Of a stretch of 50,036 bases of DNA, positions 18,066 through 27,675 are shown piece after piece. The notes below the pieces were generated by a model. The model saw only the letters and a program-made list of their open reading frames with translations, ran no database searches and was not told the origin of the DNA. Made by a program: the position numbers and the translations under genes. The DNA is taken from positions 1 through 50,036 of the forward strand of contig CAZVRZ010000020.1 of assembly GCA_964629965.1 (NCBI GenBank). Reading direction: 5' to 3'. The stretch is from CAZVRZ01 sp964629965 (GTDB taxonomy: Bacteria > Chloroflexota > Anaerolineae > Anaerolineales > UBA4823). Position 1 is the first letter of the stretch, and every line of letters starts with the position of its first letter.

Positions 18066-19253
18066 TTGGATTTGTTGCCTTCGATCGTCTTGAAATCCGG
18101 GCGCGAGAAATCTCTGTTGAGACGCCATCCTTGGATTTTTTCCGGGGCCGTTCAATCTGTACGAGGCGATCTTGTCAACGGGGGCACCATTGCCATTCTT
18201 ACTTCTGAGGATCAGTTTATCGCCTGGGCATCCTATAGTGCCACTTCACAAATAACAGCCCGAGTCTGGTCGTGGCGCCGGGAAGAGATCATTGACCGAG
18301 AGTTTTTTCGCCAGCGCTTACAGCGGGCGGTCGCTGCCCGCCCCAATTCTTGCCGGCTTGGGCAAGGCGCCCGGCTTGTGCACGGTGAATCGGATGAGTT
18401 GCCTGGACTGATCGTTGATCGTTATGATGATGTCGCTGTAGTACAGTTTTTGACTTCTGGCGTCGAGCATTGGCGTGAAACGCTGGTGGACCTGGTGAGT
18501 GAGCTTGATAATATCCATTTTGTCTACGAGCGTTCCGATGTGGATGTGCGGCAGTTGGAGGGCTTACCTGAGCGAACCGGTCCGCTATACGGCGGCGAGC
18601 CTCCCGACCAGGTATTAATTGAAGAGAATGATTTGAAATTCTGGGTGGATATTCGCAGGGGACATAAGACCGGCTTTTACCTGGACCAACGGAAGAATCG
18701 AGAAATCGTTGCCGAACTGGCCAGAGAACGCAGCGTTTTGGATTGTTTTTGCTATACCGGGGCGTTTTCGATTTACGCAGCTAGGAATGGCGCCGCTGAG
18801 GTTACCTCTGTGGATGCTTCGCAAGATGCGCTGACGATGGCCGAGAAAAATAGCGCCTTAAATAACTTGTCTGGGAGGATCGATTGGCAGCAAGGGGATG
18901 TTTTTCGATATCTACGCGAGATGCGCGATCGCCGTAGAGAATACGATCTGATCATCTTAGACCCACCCAAATTTGCTCATACGGCATCGCAGATTCAACA
19001 AGCGGCGCGGGGTTATAAAGACATTAACTTACTGGCGTTGAAATTATTGCGTCCCGGGGGCATCCTGGTCACTTTCTCTTGTTCGGGAGCCATGGATCTT
19101 GATCTGTTCCAGAAAGTTATCGCAGGAGCAGCCCTGGATGCTCATGTGCAGGCGCAGGTTGTCGGTTATTTACACCAGGCGTCCGATCATCCGGTTGCCT
19201 TGAGCTTTCCTGAAGGAACTTATTTAAAGGGCCTGCTAGTTAAGGTTCCGTAA
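18066..19253 (+). CDS. PUA-containing class I rRNA methyltransferase (RlmI type)
   Basis: A 395-residue protein with an N-terminal PUA domain (VLKSGREKSLLRRHPWIFSGAV), a central EEHI-like domain (LPGLIVDRYDDVAVVQF) and a C-terminal Rossmann methyltransferase: DCFCYTGAFSIYAARNGAAEVTSVDAS for SAM binding and the catalytic DPPKFAHT. RlmI methylates C5 of a 23S rRNA cytosine; the exact position here is inferred from family. The start is a TTG with GGAG close upstream, and the PUA domain supports it because the alignment begins within a few residues. Confidence 0.9.
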   Translation: MDLLPSIVLKSGREKSLLRRHPWIFSGAVQSVRGDLVNGGTIAILTSEDQFIAWASYSATSQITARVWSWRREEIIDREFFRQRLQRAVAARPNSCRLGQGARLVHGESDELPGLIVDRYDDVAVVQFLTSGVEHWRETLVDLVSELDNIHFVYERSDVDVRQLEGLPERTGPLYGGEPPDQVLIEENDLKFWVDIRRGHKTGFYLDQRKNREIVAELARERSVLDCFCYTGAFSIYAARNGAAEVTSVDASQDALTMAEKNSALNNLSGRIDWQQGDVFRYLREMRDRRREYDLIILDPPKFAHTASQIQQAARGYKDINLLALKLLRPGGILVTFSCSGAMDLDLFQKVIAGAALDAHVQAQVVGYLHQASDHPVALSFPEGTYLKGLLVKVP

Positions 19254-19258
19254 GCAGA

Positions 19259-21673
19259 TCAACTCTTAAATACCAGTCGCAATTTGTCAAATAATCCCAC
19301 GCTGACTGCATTGTCAATTATTCTGACTTGCTTTCCATCGATCCAGGTCTGACTTGCAGGAACGCCGTGTACGTGGAGATGGACATGCTCGTATGGGAAG
19401 GGGAATTCACCCTGGTTGCGACGAGAGATTGTGATTACTCCGCCCGAAAGAGATATATCGAAGGTGTCCAAACGCCAGTCTTTCGTGTCGCGTATCGGGC
19501 CGTCACCCGCATCTGAGTATAGTTGCAATGGGTGCTGGTGGTAACCACCCAAGAGGTGCGGCGGATAAAAGTGTAATGCCAGGTGTGATGAGTCTTCTTG
19601 TAACGGTAGGATACTGCCGCCTCGAACGTAAATCGGCATCGTATCCAGGGGCGCTTTGGCCTGGATCATTTTACCCCCCGTGTGAAATTTTTCGTCCCAA
19701 AAATCATACCAGCAGCCCGAAGGCAGGATAACATTCCGACTGGTCATTCCTTCGCGGATGATGGGGGCGATCAAGAGACTATTTCCCAAGAGAAATGCAT
19801 TGTCAATGGATTGCAGCTCGGTTGTCATTGGCTCGTCCCAGAACAGCGGCCTGGCCAATGGTGCTCCAGTTTGGCTGGCTTCCCAGGCGAGGGTATATAT
19901 ATATGGCATCAGTTTATACCGTAGTTCGATATATTTCCGCGCAATGGTTAAGGCGGACTCGCCAAAAGTCCATGGCTCGCGCGGTGGAGTTCCCTTGGCG
20001 GAGTGAGTTCTGAAGAACGGTAGAAAGCTGGCTAATTGCAACCATCGAACATACAACTCTGGCGAAGGTGCGCCGCTAAATCCGCCAATATCCGGTCCGC
20101 TAAACGGTTGTCCGGACAATCCCAATCCCAAGACGGTGGCTATCGTTTGGTGGAGGACTTTCCATGATGTTTCCGTATCCCCTGTCCAATTCCAGGCATA
20201 TTTCTGGATGCCGGCCCACCCGGAACGGCTCACGATCCATGGCCGCTTTTCCGGGCGATGTTTTGTAATCCCCTGGATCCCGGCACGTGCCATCAATAGT
20301 CCATAAATGTTGTGCGCCTGGTGGTGATCGCCTTCCAGTCCTTCGATGTTGTGACGGCTCGACAGAGGCAAACGATTATCTCCCCAGGCGACAAAGGTTA
20401 CGGGTTCATTCATGTCGTGCCAGAAACCCGCAACATCCTCGTCGATCAGCGTTTTATATTGTTCAGCCCACCATTCGCGCACTTCCGGTTTGGTGAAATC
20501 TGGGAATAAAGCTTCTCCTGGCCAAACAATCCCCTCTACCGGTTTACCGCGCGGATCAAGAATAAAATAATCCTTCTCCAAACCTTGTTGGTATAAAGGA
20601 TATTTCTTGTCTTTTTTTACGCCTGGATCTAAGATGGCCACAAGTTTGATGTTCTTGGCCTCCAACTCTTGTGACAACTTTTTTAGGTCAGGAAATCCTT
20701 GCTTATTGATCGTAAAGACACGGAAACCATCCATATAGTCAATATCCAAATGGATAGCACTGATGGGCAGTTGGTGGTTTTCAAAGCGTGATACGATCGA
20801 ACGGATATCTTGCTCGGTTTTGTATCCCCATCTACTTTGGTGATAGCCAAGCGCCCAGCGCGGCGGCAGGGCAGCGCGCCCGGTCAGCTCGGTATATCGC
20901 TTGAGAGTCTGTTCTGGAAAACCGGGAATGAAATAGTATCGCAAAGCTCCATCTTCCAGCAACACTTCGGCAGTTTCAGTGAGTTTAAAGAGAGACGGGT
21001 AAGGATTCTCATAAAAGATAAAATATCCTCCGGTAGTGTTTATCTCACTGTACGCGGGGATGCATAAATATATAGGATCGTTACCGGAGCTATAACTACC
21101 GTTAGGATCACGGTTCCAATTAAGATACGATCCACCGCGCAAATTCAAAGGCGCGGCGCGTTCTCCCAGCCCATATAAATGAGCAGTTGGTTCTAGCAGG
21201 ACGCGGTGTATCCAGGCGTTGCCCTTGCGTTCTGGGGGTACTTCCTCTCTTAGTAGTTTCCCGGTGGGGGTTTTGTAGTGTATGCTGCCATCAGTGAAGA
21301 TATCCACTTGAATATCGCCGGTTTCGATGGTGTGCTTTTCGTCGGTTGATTTATGCTTAAATGGATAACCATTCCAGTCGGCTTTTGCGATAGCATATGG
21401 ATAACAGACTTTGCCGGGTTCCCATGTCACTCGGATCAGGTCGCTAGCCAATACCTCTATCGTCATGGACGCTCGCTCAAAGCGAAAGGCGATTCCCTTT
21501 GACACAGATTGGTGACTGATCAGGCTGCCTGGAGATATCTGTAATTCATTGGCTGCGGTGATTTTTTGATATCGCTTTTCGATATTATCCCGGTACACAC
21601 TATATCGAAAAGTTCTCAAAGCCGTGGAGATGCCAATAAAACGAATTCCAGTAATAATATCTTTTGGATTCAT
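19259..21673 (-). CDS. GH31 alpha-glucosidase
   Basis: An 804-residue glycoside hydrolase family 31 enzyme without a signal peptide, so it probably acts on imported or stored alpha-glucosides in the cytoplasm. The nucleophile is D420 in GFWHDMNEP and the acid/base is D499 in WTGDTETSW. HLDIDYMDGFRVFT and QPFSGPDIGGF form the rest of the active site, followed by the C-terminal beta domains (SLLIAPIIREG, MPIYVRGGSILPL). Specificity (maltose, isomaltose or xylosides) cannot be fixed from motifs alone. It converges on the RlmI-type gene. Confidence 0.93.
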   Translation of the reverse strand: MNPKDIITGIRFIGISTALRTFRYSVYRDNIEKRYQKITAANELQISPGSLISHQSVSKGIAFRFERASMTIEVLASDLIRVTWEPGKVCYPYAIAKADWNGYPFKHKSTDEKHTIETGDIQVDIFTDGSIHYKTPTGKLLREEVPPERKGNAWIHRVLLEPTAHLYGLGERAAPLNLRGGSYLNWNRDPNGSYSSGNDPIYLCIPAYSEINTTGGYFIFYENPYPSLFKLTETAEVLLEDGALRYYFIPGFPEQTLKRYTELTGRAALPPRWALGYHQSRWGYKTEQDIRSIVSRFENHQLPISAIHLDIDYMDGFRVFTINKQGFPDLKKLSQELEAKNIKLVAILDPGVKKDKKYPLYQQGLEKDYFILDPRGKPVEGIVWPGEALFPDFTKPEVREWWAEQYKTLIDEDVAGFWHDMNEPVTFVAWGDNRLPLSSRHNIEGLEGDHHQAHNIYGLLMARAGIQGITKHRPEKRPWIVSRSGWAGIQKYAWNWTGDTETSWKVLHQTIATVLGLGLSGQPFSGPDIGGFSGAPSPELYVRWLQLASFLPFFRTHSAKGTPPREPWTFGESALTIARKYIELRYKLMPYIYTLAWEASQTGAPLARPLFWDEPMTTELQSIDNAFLLGNSLLIAPIIREGMTSRNVILPSGCWYDFWDEKFHTGGKMIQAKAPLDTMPIYVRGGSILPLQEDSSHLALHFYPPHLLGGYHQHPLQLYSDAGDGPIRDTKDWRLDTFDISLSGGVITISRRNQGEFPFPYEHVHLHVHGVPASQTWIDGKQVRIIDNAVSVGLFDKLRLVFKS

Positions 21674-21745
21674 ACTGTCATTTTACTACAGGTGTGGTTG
21701 GGCGAGGATGATTTCCAAAATGCGAATAAGAATCGGTGACACAGG

Positions 21746-23140
21746 TTATTTGATGAAAAGTAGAATTAAGTCGTTTACATTGGTTTGAGTTGGGCCAGGC
21801 TTTAAAAGATCGCCCAACTCTGCAAAAAAGTGATAAGAGTCGTTATTATCTAAATGATCTTTGAGACGCAAGCCTGCCGCCAGCGCCCGTTCCAGCGTGG
21901 TGCCTGTCACAACGGCTCCTGCTGCATCTGTGGGCCCGTCGCCCCCATCGGTTGCCAGGGTAACGAGCGTCACCCCTGGCAGGCCTGCCAGGGAGTCGAC
22001 CGCGCTCAAGGCGATTTCTTGGTTTCTGCCTCCTTTACCTGATCCGTGTAGTGTCACGGTCGCTTCGCCGCCTGCAACGATGCACGCAGGTTTGGAGATG
22101 GGCTGTCCCGTTTCGTGAACTTGTTGGGCAACTGCGGCGATAAAACGTCCCAATTCACGTGCCTCACCTTGAAAATGTGAGCTCAGGAACAAACTCTTGT
22201 ATCCCTCTTCTTGCGCCTGGTTGAGCGCAGCCTGTCCAGCCAGGTAGTTGTTGCCTACAATCACGTGATGCACCTTATTGAAGATCACATGATCTTTGTG
22301 CGGGTTTTCGGGGATTTTTCCTTCGATCCCTTGTAAGATTCTGTCGCAAATGGCTCTGGGTACTTTGTTTTGTAAGTGATACTTAGCAAGAGTATCCCAT
22401 GCATCATGGAAGCAGGATGTGTCTGGCGCGGTTGGCCCCGAAGCGATCAAGTCAAGTGGATCACCCACTACATCCGAAAGAACCAGCGAAACGATCTGAG
22501 CCGATGTTGCCGCGGCCATTCCGCCGCCCTTGACCACATCCAGGTGCTTGCGCAAGATATTGATTTCTTGTATGGACGCACCACATCTCAACAATTCGTC
22601 TGTCAGGTTTTGTATTTGCTCCAGGGTTATTCCGGGTGCGGGGGCCGTCAACAAAGCTGATCCACCTCCCGAGATCAAAAAAATAAACAGGTCGTTTTCG
22701 TTTGCACCACTCAGTATTCGCAGGATCTCTTGGGCGCCGGCAACGCCTTGTTGATCTGGAATAGGATGGCCTGCCTCGATGACCTGGCAAATGTTCCTCA
22801 GCTCAGGCGAACTTTGCGCGTAACCGTATTTTACAATGATGGCGCCGGCCGCAATCCGATTAGGCAATATCTCTATCACTGCTTCGGCCATAGGCGCTCC
22901 GGCTTTTCCGGCTCCGATTAAATAGATGTGCTCGAATTTTTTGAGCTGATAAGAACGCTCGCCCGCATAAAGCGTATCCCCTGTGCGGTGAAGAAAGCGT
23001 TTCACAGCCGTCGCCGGTTCTGCTGCCCTAATTGCGGCTGCCATGACGCGTGTCATGCTTCCACCCCAAGGCGATGAGCGCAGAGAATCGGTTAAAAAAC
23101 GCTCCGGTGGAATCACAGATGCATTGCCGGCTGGATACAT
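21746..23140 (-). CDS. Glycerate 2-kinase (MOFRL family)
   Basis: A 464-residue class II glycerate kinase that would phosphorylate D-glycerate to 2-phosphoglycerate. The N-terminal DUF4147 domain includes YLIGAGKAGAPMAEAV, EAGHPIPDQQG and FLISGGGSALLTAPAPGITLEQ. The C-terminal MOFRL domain includes GGEATVTLHGSGKGGRNQE and TLATDGGDGPTDAAGAV. The reading overlaps the end of the upstream SRAP gene by 28 bp; a start a few codons later (before IPPERFL) is possible. Confidence 0.92.
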   Translation of the reverse strand: MYPAGNASVIPPERFLTDSLRSSPWGGSMTRVMAAAIRAAEPATAVKRFLHRTGDTLYAGERSYQLKKFEHIYLIGAGKAGAPMAEAVIEILPNRIAAGAIIVKYGYAQSSPELRNICQVIEAGHPIPDQQGVAGAQEILRILSGANENDLFIFLISGGGSALLTAPAPGITLEQIQNLTDELLRCGASIQEINILRKHLDVVKGGGMAAATSAQIVSLVLSDVVGDPLDLIASGPTAPDTSCFHDAWDTLAKYHLQNKVPRAICDRILQGIEGKIPENPHKDHVIFNKVHHVIVGNNYLAGQAALNQAQEEGYKSLFLSSHFQGEARELGRFIAAVAQQVHETGQPISKPACIVAGGEATVTLHGSGKGGRNQEIALSAVDSLAGLPGVTLVTLATDGGDGPTDAAGAVVTGTTLERALAAGLRLKDHLDNNDSYHFFAELGDLLKPGPTQTNVNDLILLFIK

Positions 23141-23786
23141 TCAGCCAGGTCGTTGTTCGGGCTGTTTACGAGACTGGAAACTGGGTACGCTGTCATATCT
23201 GCTGCTGGGTACGAGCGGATGAATGGATCGAGTACTTTTGGAGATTTTTCTTCGGATGCTAGCCATGCCATCCGTGCTGCCTCTGGTAAAATAACCGGCA
23301 TACGGTTGTGAATGGGCTGTATTAATTCGTTGGGCTGTGCAGTGATGATGGCGCAGCTGTACACCTCGGATCCATCTGGTGCAAACCACAGGTCCCACAA
23401 TCCAGCGAAGGCAAAAGGTTTGTGGTCTTTCAGGTGGATATAAAATGGGATCTTCTTTTTCAAGCCTGGCTGCTGCTGCCATTCATAAAAACCATCTGCC
23501 AAGATCAGGCAGCGTTTGCGCCTGTAGACACTCCGAAAGGATGGTTTTTCTGCCAGGGTTTCGCCTCGGGCGTTGATCAACCGGTTTCCGATCTCCGGGT
23601 CTTTCGCCCAGGATGNNNNNNNNNNCGAAAATAATCCAACTCGAATTTACCTGTATTGGCGATCACTGCCACGGGCTGCGTTGGCGCGATATTGTATCTT
23701 GGCTGGATATGATCGGGTATTTTCAAGTCCGGGAAGATCTCTCGTAATTCTGCCGGGTCTACCGTAAGCGTGAATCTGCCGCACAT
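23113..23786 (-). CDS. SRAP domain protein (YedK/HMCES), interrupted by an assembly gap
   Basis: SRAP proteins crosslink abasic sites in single-stranded DNA through Cys2. The N-terminus MCGRFTLTVDPAEL has the required Cys2, and QPRYNIAPTQPVAVI follows. After the run of ten N the frame shifts and continues SWAKDPEIGNRLINARGETLAEKPSFR, then RCLILADGFYEW (catalytic Glu region) and HNRMPVILP with the active-site His. The two halves fit a single normal gene of about 220 residues in which the N run hides the family's RWGLxPSWA stretch. The apparent frameshift is therefore a gap-size artefact, not a pseudogene. Confidence 0.88.
23616..23625. other. Assembly gap (10 N) inside the SRAP gene
   Basis: Ten N. 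The flanking reading frames disagree by one base. The conserved family sequence R-W-G-L-x-P-S-W across the gap predicts about 14 missing bases, so ten is probably a placeholder. Confidence 0.95.
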
Positions 23787-23788
23787 GT

Positions 23789-23986
23789 CTATTCCTTTGT
23801 TTCGTCTGGCTTAATCTTGCTGCCAATTTCTACTAACTGCACCTGGATTTGATATTTTTTGCCGTCTATTTCTGTTTTTGCGTTTGCATAATAGCCCTTA
23901 GAGCCTGTTTTAAAATCTTTTGGGTTGACCTGAATTACCGAAAGAAGCTCTCCCGTACTGGTTTTTAGCTCTGCGATAATGAACAT
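23789..23986 (-). CDS. Small hypothetical protein (65 aa)
   Basis: Starts MFIIAELKTSTGELLSVIQVNPKDFKTGSKGYY and is rich in beta-forming and lysine residues; no known domain is recognised. AGGAGG lies five bases before the ATG at 23986, which makes this start better than the one six codons upstream. It ends just 2 bp before the SRAP start and is likely cotranscribed with it. Confidence 0.65.
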   Translation of the reverse strand: MFIIAELKTSTGELLSVIQVNPKDFKTGSKGYYANAKTEIDGKKYQIQVQLVEIGSKIKPDETKE

Positions 23987-24064
23987 ACTGCCTCCTGTTG
24001 CCATTGAGATATTTACCTCATTTTATAATGTAGAATGGGTTTACGCAACTGTAGTAGAATGTGA

Positions 24065-24784
24065 GTGGGTGCTGAGACTGTGCAGATGGAGTTAGCGATG
24101 CCGGGCATTGGCTTACTAAAGGAAACATCCTTACATGCGGATCTAAAAAAATATTATACCCATGCCGGTGATTTCCAAGAAGAAATAGTAGATGGATATG
24201 TTGTTGATATCGTGCGCGGGAATGAATTGATCGAAATTCAGACCCGAGGGTTTGCCAGTATCCGGAAGAAGCTGGCATTTTTATTGCAGGATCATTCTGT
24301 TCGACTGGTTTATCCTGTGGCTGGTGAGAGATGGATAGTGCGCATAGATAACGAAGGCGTCGTCCTCTCGCGCCGGAAATCCCCGCGCAAAGGCCGCCTT
24401 ATCGATGCGTTTGATGAGCTGATGCGCATTCCGGCGTTTTTGGGGAACGAGCGTTTTTCGCTCGATATCGTTCTGGTGGCTGACGAGGTGATTTGGAAGA
24501 ATGATGGATTGGGCAGCTGGCGCCGGAAGAGGTGGAGTATTGATGATCGTAAACTGTTAGCCGTCAAGGAAATATTCACTTTTCAAGCATTGGATGATTA
24601 CGCCCGGCTCCTTCCCGCGAATATCTTGCAGCCTTTTACTGTTCGCAGCCTGGCTAACTGCCTCAAGTGTTCGCCTCGTTTGGCAAGCAAGATGGCCTAT
24701 TGCCTTCGCCAGGCCGGCCTGCTCAACAAGGTGGGGAAAAGGGGACCGGCTTATCTTTATCAGGTTGTTGAGACAGTTGTTTAA
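24065..24784 (+). CDS. Hypothetical protein with a PD-(D/E)xK-like core and C-terminal winged helix
   Basis: A protein of about 239 residues. The segment LHADLKKYYTHAGDFQEEIVDGYVVDIVRGNELIEIQTRGFASIRKKL shows the order Glu-helix, VDIV with Asp, then ELIEIQT, which resembles the E...D...ExQ(K) core of restriction-like nucleases. The C-terminal part (FTVRSLANCLKCSPRLASKMAYCLRQAGLLNKVGKRGPAYLY) looks like a winged helix. This is an inference; no named family is assigned. The start is uncertain: GTG at 24065 or ATG at 24086, and neither has a good ribosome-binding site. Confidence 0.65.
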   Translation: MGAETVQMELAMPGIGLLKETSLHADLKKYYTHAGDFQEEIVDGYVVDIVRGNELIEIQTRGFASIRKKLAFLLQDHSVRLVYPVAGERWIVRIDNEGVVLSRRKSPRKGRLIDAFDELMRIPAFLGNERFSLDIVLVADEVIWKNDGLGSWRRKRWSIDDRKLLAVKEIFTFQALDDYARLLPANILQPFTVRSLANCLKCSPRLASKMAYCLRQAGLLNKVGKRGPAYLYQVVETVV

Positions 24785-24810
24785 TATTGCCTGTTATTCG
24801 TCATTGAGAA

Positions 24811-24847
24811 TAAAAAATCCCCGCTCTTCTTGCGGGAAGAGCGGGGA
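24811..24847 (-). terminator. Terminator of the sugar transporter operon
   Basis: Perfect 12-bp GC-rich stem TCCCCGCTCTTC / GAAGAGCGGGGA with a 6-base loop. On the minus strand it is followed by T6, and it lies 19 bp after the binding-protein stop codon. Confidence 0.9.
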
Positions 24848-24865
24848 AATAAAAAGGTGTTGTTA

Positions 24866-27586
24866 TTACGGCGTAGTAGCCATTTGCTCCGCAAGGATGG
24901 CGTTTGACTCTTCATTCAAGGCGGCTAGTGTTTCGGCCACATTGGCGCCATCAGCGATGGCGGCCATGGCTTCACCGACTTTTGACCGTACGAAGTCGTA
25001 GCCGGCTGTAGGCGGCTCAAACTTAGAGTATTGCAGCAGATCGAAAGCCGTCTTGTAGGTGGGATTCTCTGCAAAGTAATCCGTCAGGTTTTCTGCCACG
25101 CTGGCGCGCACCGGGAAGTAATTGCTGACGATAGCCCACTTGGCCTGTACCTCGGGGCTGGTGTAATACTTCAGGAATAACCAGGTAGCTAGTTCGCGCT
25201 CGGGGGTGGTCTTTGGCATCGAGACGCTGGCACCATACACATTCATGGCAGGGTTTTCGCTCGTGTGAGGAATTGCGCCCACGCTCCACTCGAAGCCGGC
25301 GCCTTCTTCGGCCGCACTACCGTAGAATGGCAGGCCAGAGCTTGAACCGACTGCGAAGAGCAGTTTTCCTGCACCGAAATCGGTCTGATCGCCGTAGTTC
25401 TCGGTCACGATGGCGGCACAGCCGCTCTGGAACAGATCCTGCAGGAAAGTCCAGGCTGCAACAGCTGCTTCGCTGTCATAAGTATACTGTCCGGCTTTAT
25501 AGTCGAACACGTCACCGCCGAAAGCGAAGGTCCAGGAAGCAAAGCGGGAAGCATCGATGCTGAGTTCATAACCCATGCTGCCTGCGGAGGTGGCTTTGCT
25601 GAAGGGCTGCTCGACTGCCTTGCAGGCCATTTCCTTGAATTGCTCGGGAGTGGTGGGCGGGGCATCGTAGCCCAATTCCTTCAACCAATCCATGTTGTAG
25701 TACAGCACTTCCATGGAACGGTTAGGAGGAAAGCCCAGGCGAGCATTGCCGAAGTTGGGGAAGATATCCTGCGCAAAGAAACCCGAGAAGAAGTCTTTCT
25801 TCTCCGCAGTGGTCAGGCCCCACTTGTAGCTGTTGACCAGGGAGGTCATATCCAACAAGGAGTCTGCCAGTTGATAAGTAGCAGCCTGGTTCTGGTAAGC
25901 AACCACCAGGTCGGGCACTTCATCTGTATTCAAGATGGGGAGCATCTTATTGAAGATATCATTGTAGCTGCCCTGGTATTCGGCAACCATCGTGATGCCA
26001 AACTCGTTGGTTTTGTTAAATTCGTCAACGATTTCGAGCAGGGCTGTTTCGCGTTCCTTGGTATGATTGTGCCAGAATTTGATGCTTTGGCCGGAGGGGT
26101 CAACCTTCTCGCGTACCCATGGATCGGGAGATTCGGGAACCATGGACATTTGTTCGGCCAGGCTGGCATTACCATCGGTATTTAGCTTTTGCAGTGTGCT
26201 GTTGACATCTGCGCCGTCCGCGATAGCAGCCATTGCTTCGTTGATCATAACACGCACGAAATCATAGCCCGGGACTGGCGGCTCGTACTTGCCGTATTGC
26301 AGCATATCAAAGGCAATCTTGTAGGCTGGATCTTGAGTGAAGACATCGCCCATACCCTCCGCCACGCTGGCGCGCACGGGGAAGTACTGGCTGACCTTTG
26401 CCCATTTGGTCTGGACATCTGTGCTGGTATAGTATTTTACGAACAACCAGGCGGCCAATTCCTGTTCAGGCGTGCTCTTGGGGATACTGACACTGGCGCC
26501 GTAGATATTCATAACCGGATCGACAGTTGTATGGGGAATGGCAGCTACGCTCCAATCGAAGCCGGCGCCTTCTTTGGCTGCACTTCCGTAGAAAGGCAGG
26601 CCAGAGCTTGAACCGATCGAGAAGAGCAGTTTTCCTGCGCCGAAGTCGGTCTGATCGCCGTAGCTCTCGGTCACAATGGTGGCGCAGCCGTTCTTGAACA
26701 GATCCTGCAAGAAAGCCATAGCGGCTTTGGTGGCATCGTTATCCAGGGAGAATTCTTCTTTCGTGTAATCAAACACGTCGCCGCCGAAGGCGAAGGCCCA
26801 GGAAGCAAAGCGAGAAGCATCGATGCTGAGTTCATAACCCATGCTGCCTTCGGATGTAGCTTTGCTGAAAGGCTGTTTGGCTGCTTTGCAGGCCATTTCC
26901 TTGAATTGCTCGGGAGTGGCGGGCGGGGCGTCATAGCCCAGTTCCTTTAGCCAATCCTTGTTGTAATACATCACTTCCATAGAACGGTTGGGAGGAAAGC
27001 CCAGGCGAGCATTGCCGAAGGTCGGGAACACATCCTGCGTGAAGAAGCCGGGGAAGAAATCTGCCTGTTCTTCTTCAGATAGACCCCATTTGGGGCTTTC
27101 GACCATCGGGTTCATGTCTACCATGGCTTCTGCCAACTGATAGGTGGCAGCCTGGTTCTGGTAGGCAACCACCAGATTCGGCACATCCGGGGTGTTGATG
27201 AATGTTAGCATCTTGTTGAAGATATCGTTGTAGCTGCCTTGATATTCCGCAACCACGTTGATGCCCCATTCGTTGGTCTTGTTGAACTCCTCAACGATCT
27301 CTAATAGAGCCGTTTCGCGTTCCTTGGTATGTTGGTGCCAGAACATCACGGTCTGCCCGCTGGGATCTACATCTGCCAATGGATCGGGTATTTCTTCGGT
27401 TGCCAGAACTGCCTTGGTAGCAGTGGGCTCGACCTTGGCGGGTTCCTGTGCTACCGGAGCCTTCGTGGGTTCTTGCTTAACTTCTGTTGCCGTAGGTGTT
27501 GCGGCCGGTGTGCAGGCTGTCAGGACGATCGAAATGACGATCGCGATAGCCAGGATACGGCTGATCCACATAGTATTCTTTTTCAT
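24866..27586 (-). CDS. Tandem-duplicated family 1 sugar-binding lipoprotein
   Basis: A 906-residue protein, about twice the normal length for a family 1 extracellular solute-binding protein. It has a lipoprotein signal (MKKNTMWISRILAIAIV...VLTAC, Cys25) and a Thr/Pro/Glu linker. Two complete binding-protein units follow with a period of 422 residues, starting at DPSGQTVMFWHQHTKERETA (residue 74) and DPSGQSIKFWHNHTKERETA (about residue 496). Each has AEYQGSYNDIFNKML, VVAYQNQAATYQLA, GNARLGFPPNRSMEV and YGDQTDFGAGKLLF. GGAGGAG precedes the ATG. It is the third gene of an operon with two permeases; no ATPase gene is nearby, so a shared MsmK-type ATPase is inferred. Confidence 0.93.
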   Translation of the reverse strand: MKKNTMWISRILAIAIVISIVLTACTPAATPTATEVKQEPTKAPVAQEPAKVEPTATKAVLATEEIPDPLADVDPSGQTVMFWHQHTKERETALLEIVEEFNKTNEWGINVVAEYQGSYNDIFNKMLTFINTPDVPNLVVAYQNQAATYQLAEAMVDMNPMVESPKWGLSEEEQADFFPGFFTQDVFPTFGNARLGFPPNRSMEVMYYNKDWLKELGYDAPPATPEQFKEMACKAAKQPFSKATSEGSMGYELSIDASRFASWAFAFGGDVFDYTKEEFSLDNDATKAAMAFLQDLFKNGCATIVTESYGDQTDFGAGKLLFSIGSSSGLPFYGSAAKEGAGFDWSVAAIPHTTVDPVMNIYGASVSIPKSTPEQELAAWLFVKYYTSTDVQTKWAKVSQYFPVRASVAEGMGDVFTQDPAYKIAFDMLQYGKYEPPVPGYDFVRVMINEAMAAIADGADVNSTLQKLNTDGNASLAEQMSMVPESPDPWVREKVDPSGQSIKFWHNHTKERETALLEIVDEFNKTNEFGITMVAEYQGSYNDIFNKMLPILNTDEVPDLVVAYQNQAATYQLADSLLDMTSLVNSYKWGLTTAEKKDFFSGFFAQDIFPNFGNARLGFPPNRSMEVLYYNMDWLKELGYDAPPTTPEQFKEMACKAVEQPFSKATSAGSMGYELSIDASRFASWTFAFGGDVFDYKAGQYTYDSEAAVAAWTFLQDLFQSGCAAIVTENYGDQTDFGAGKLLFAVGSSSGLPFYGSAAEEGAGFEWSVGAIPHTSENPAMNVYGASVSMPKTTPERELATWLFLKYYTSPEVQAKWAIVSNYFPVRASVAENLTDYFAENPTYKTAFDLLQYSKFEPPTAGYDFVRSKVGEAMAAIADGANVAETLAALNEESNAILAEQMATTP

Positions 27587-27675
27587 CAAATTTCTCCTCC
27601 AAAAATGGTTATTTTCAATATCCAATCTAACTTAGCTATCAAACTAAATATTCCTCGGTAATATCACCTCCTTTG

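Noticed and set aside
23113..23786. SRAP gene as a frameshifted pseudogene
   Set aside because: The break falls exactly on the N run, and both halves are well conserved, so gap size explains it.
24866..27586. Tandem binding protein as assembly duplication
   Set aside because: The two halves differ at many nucleotides and amino acids along the whole length, so a simple assembly duplication is unlikely.
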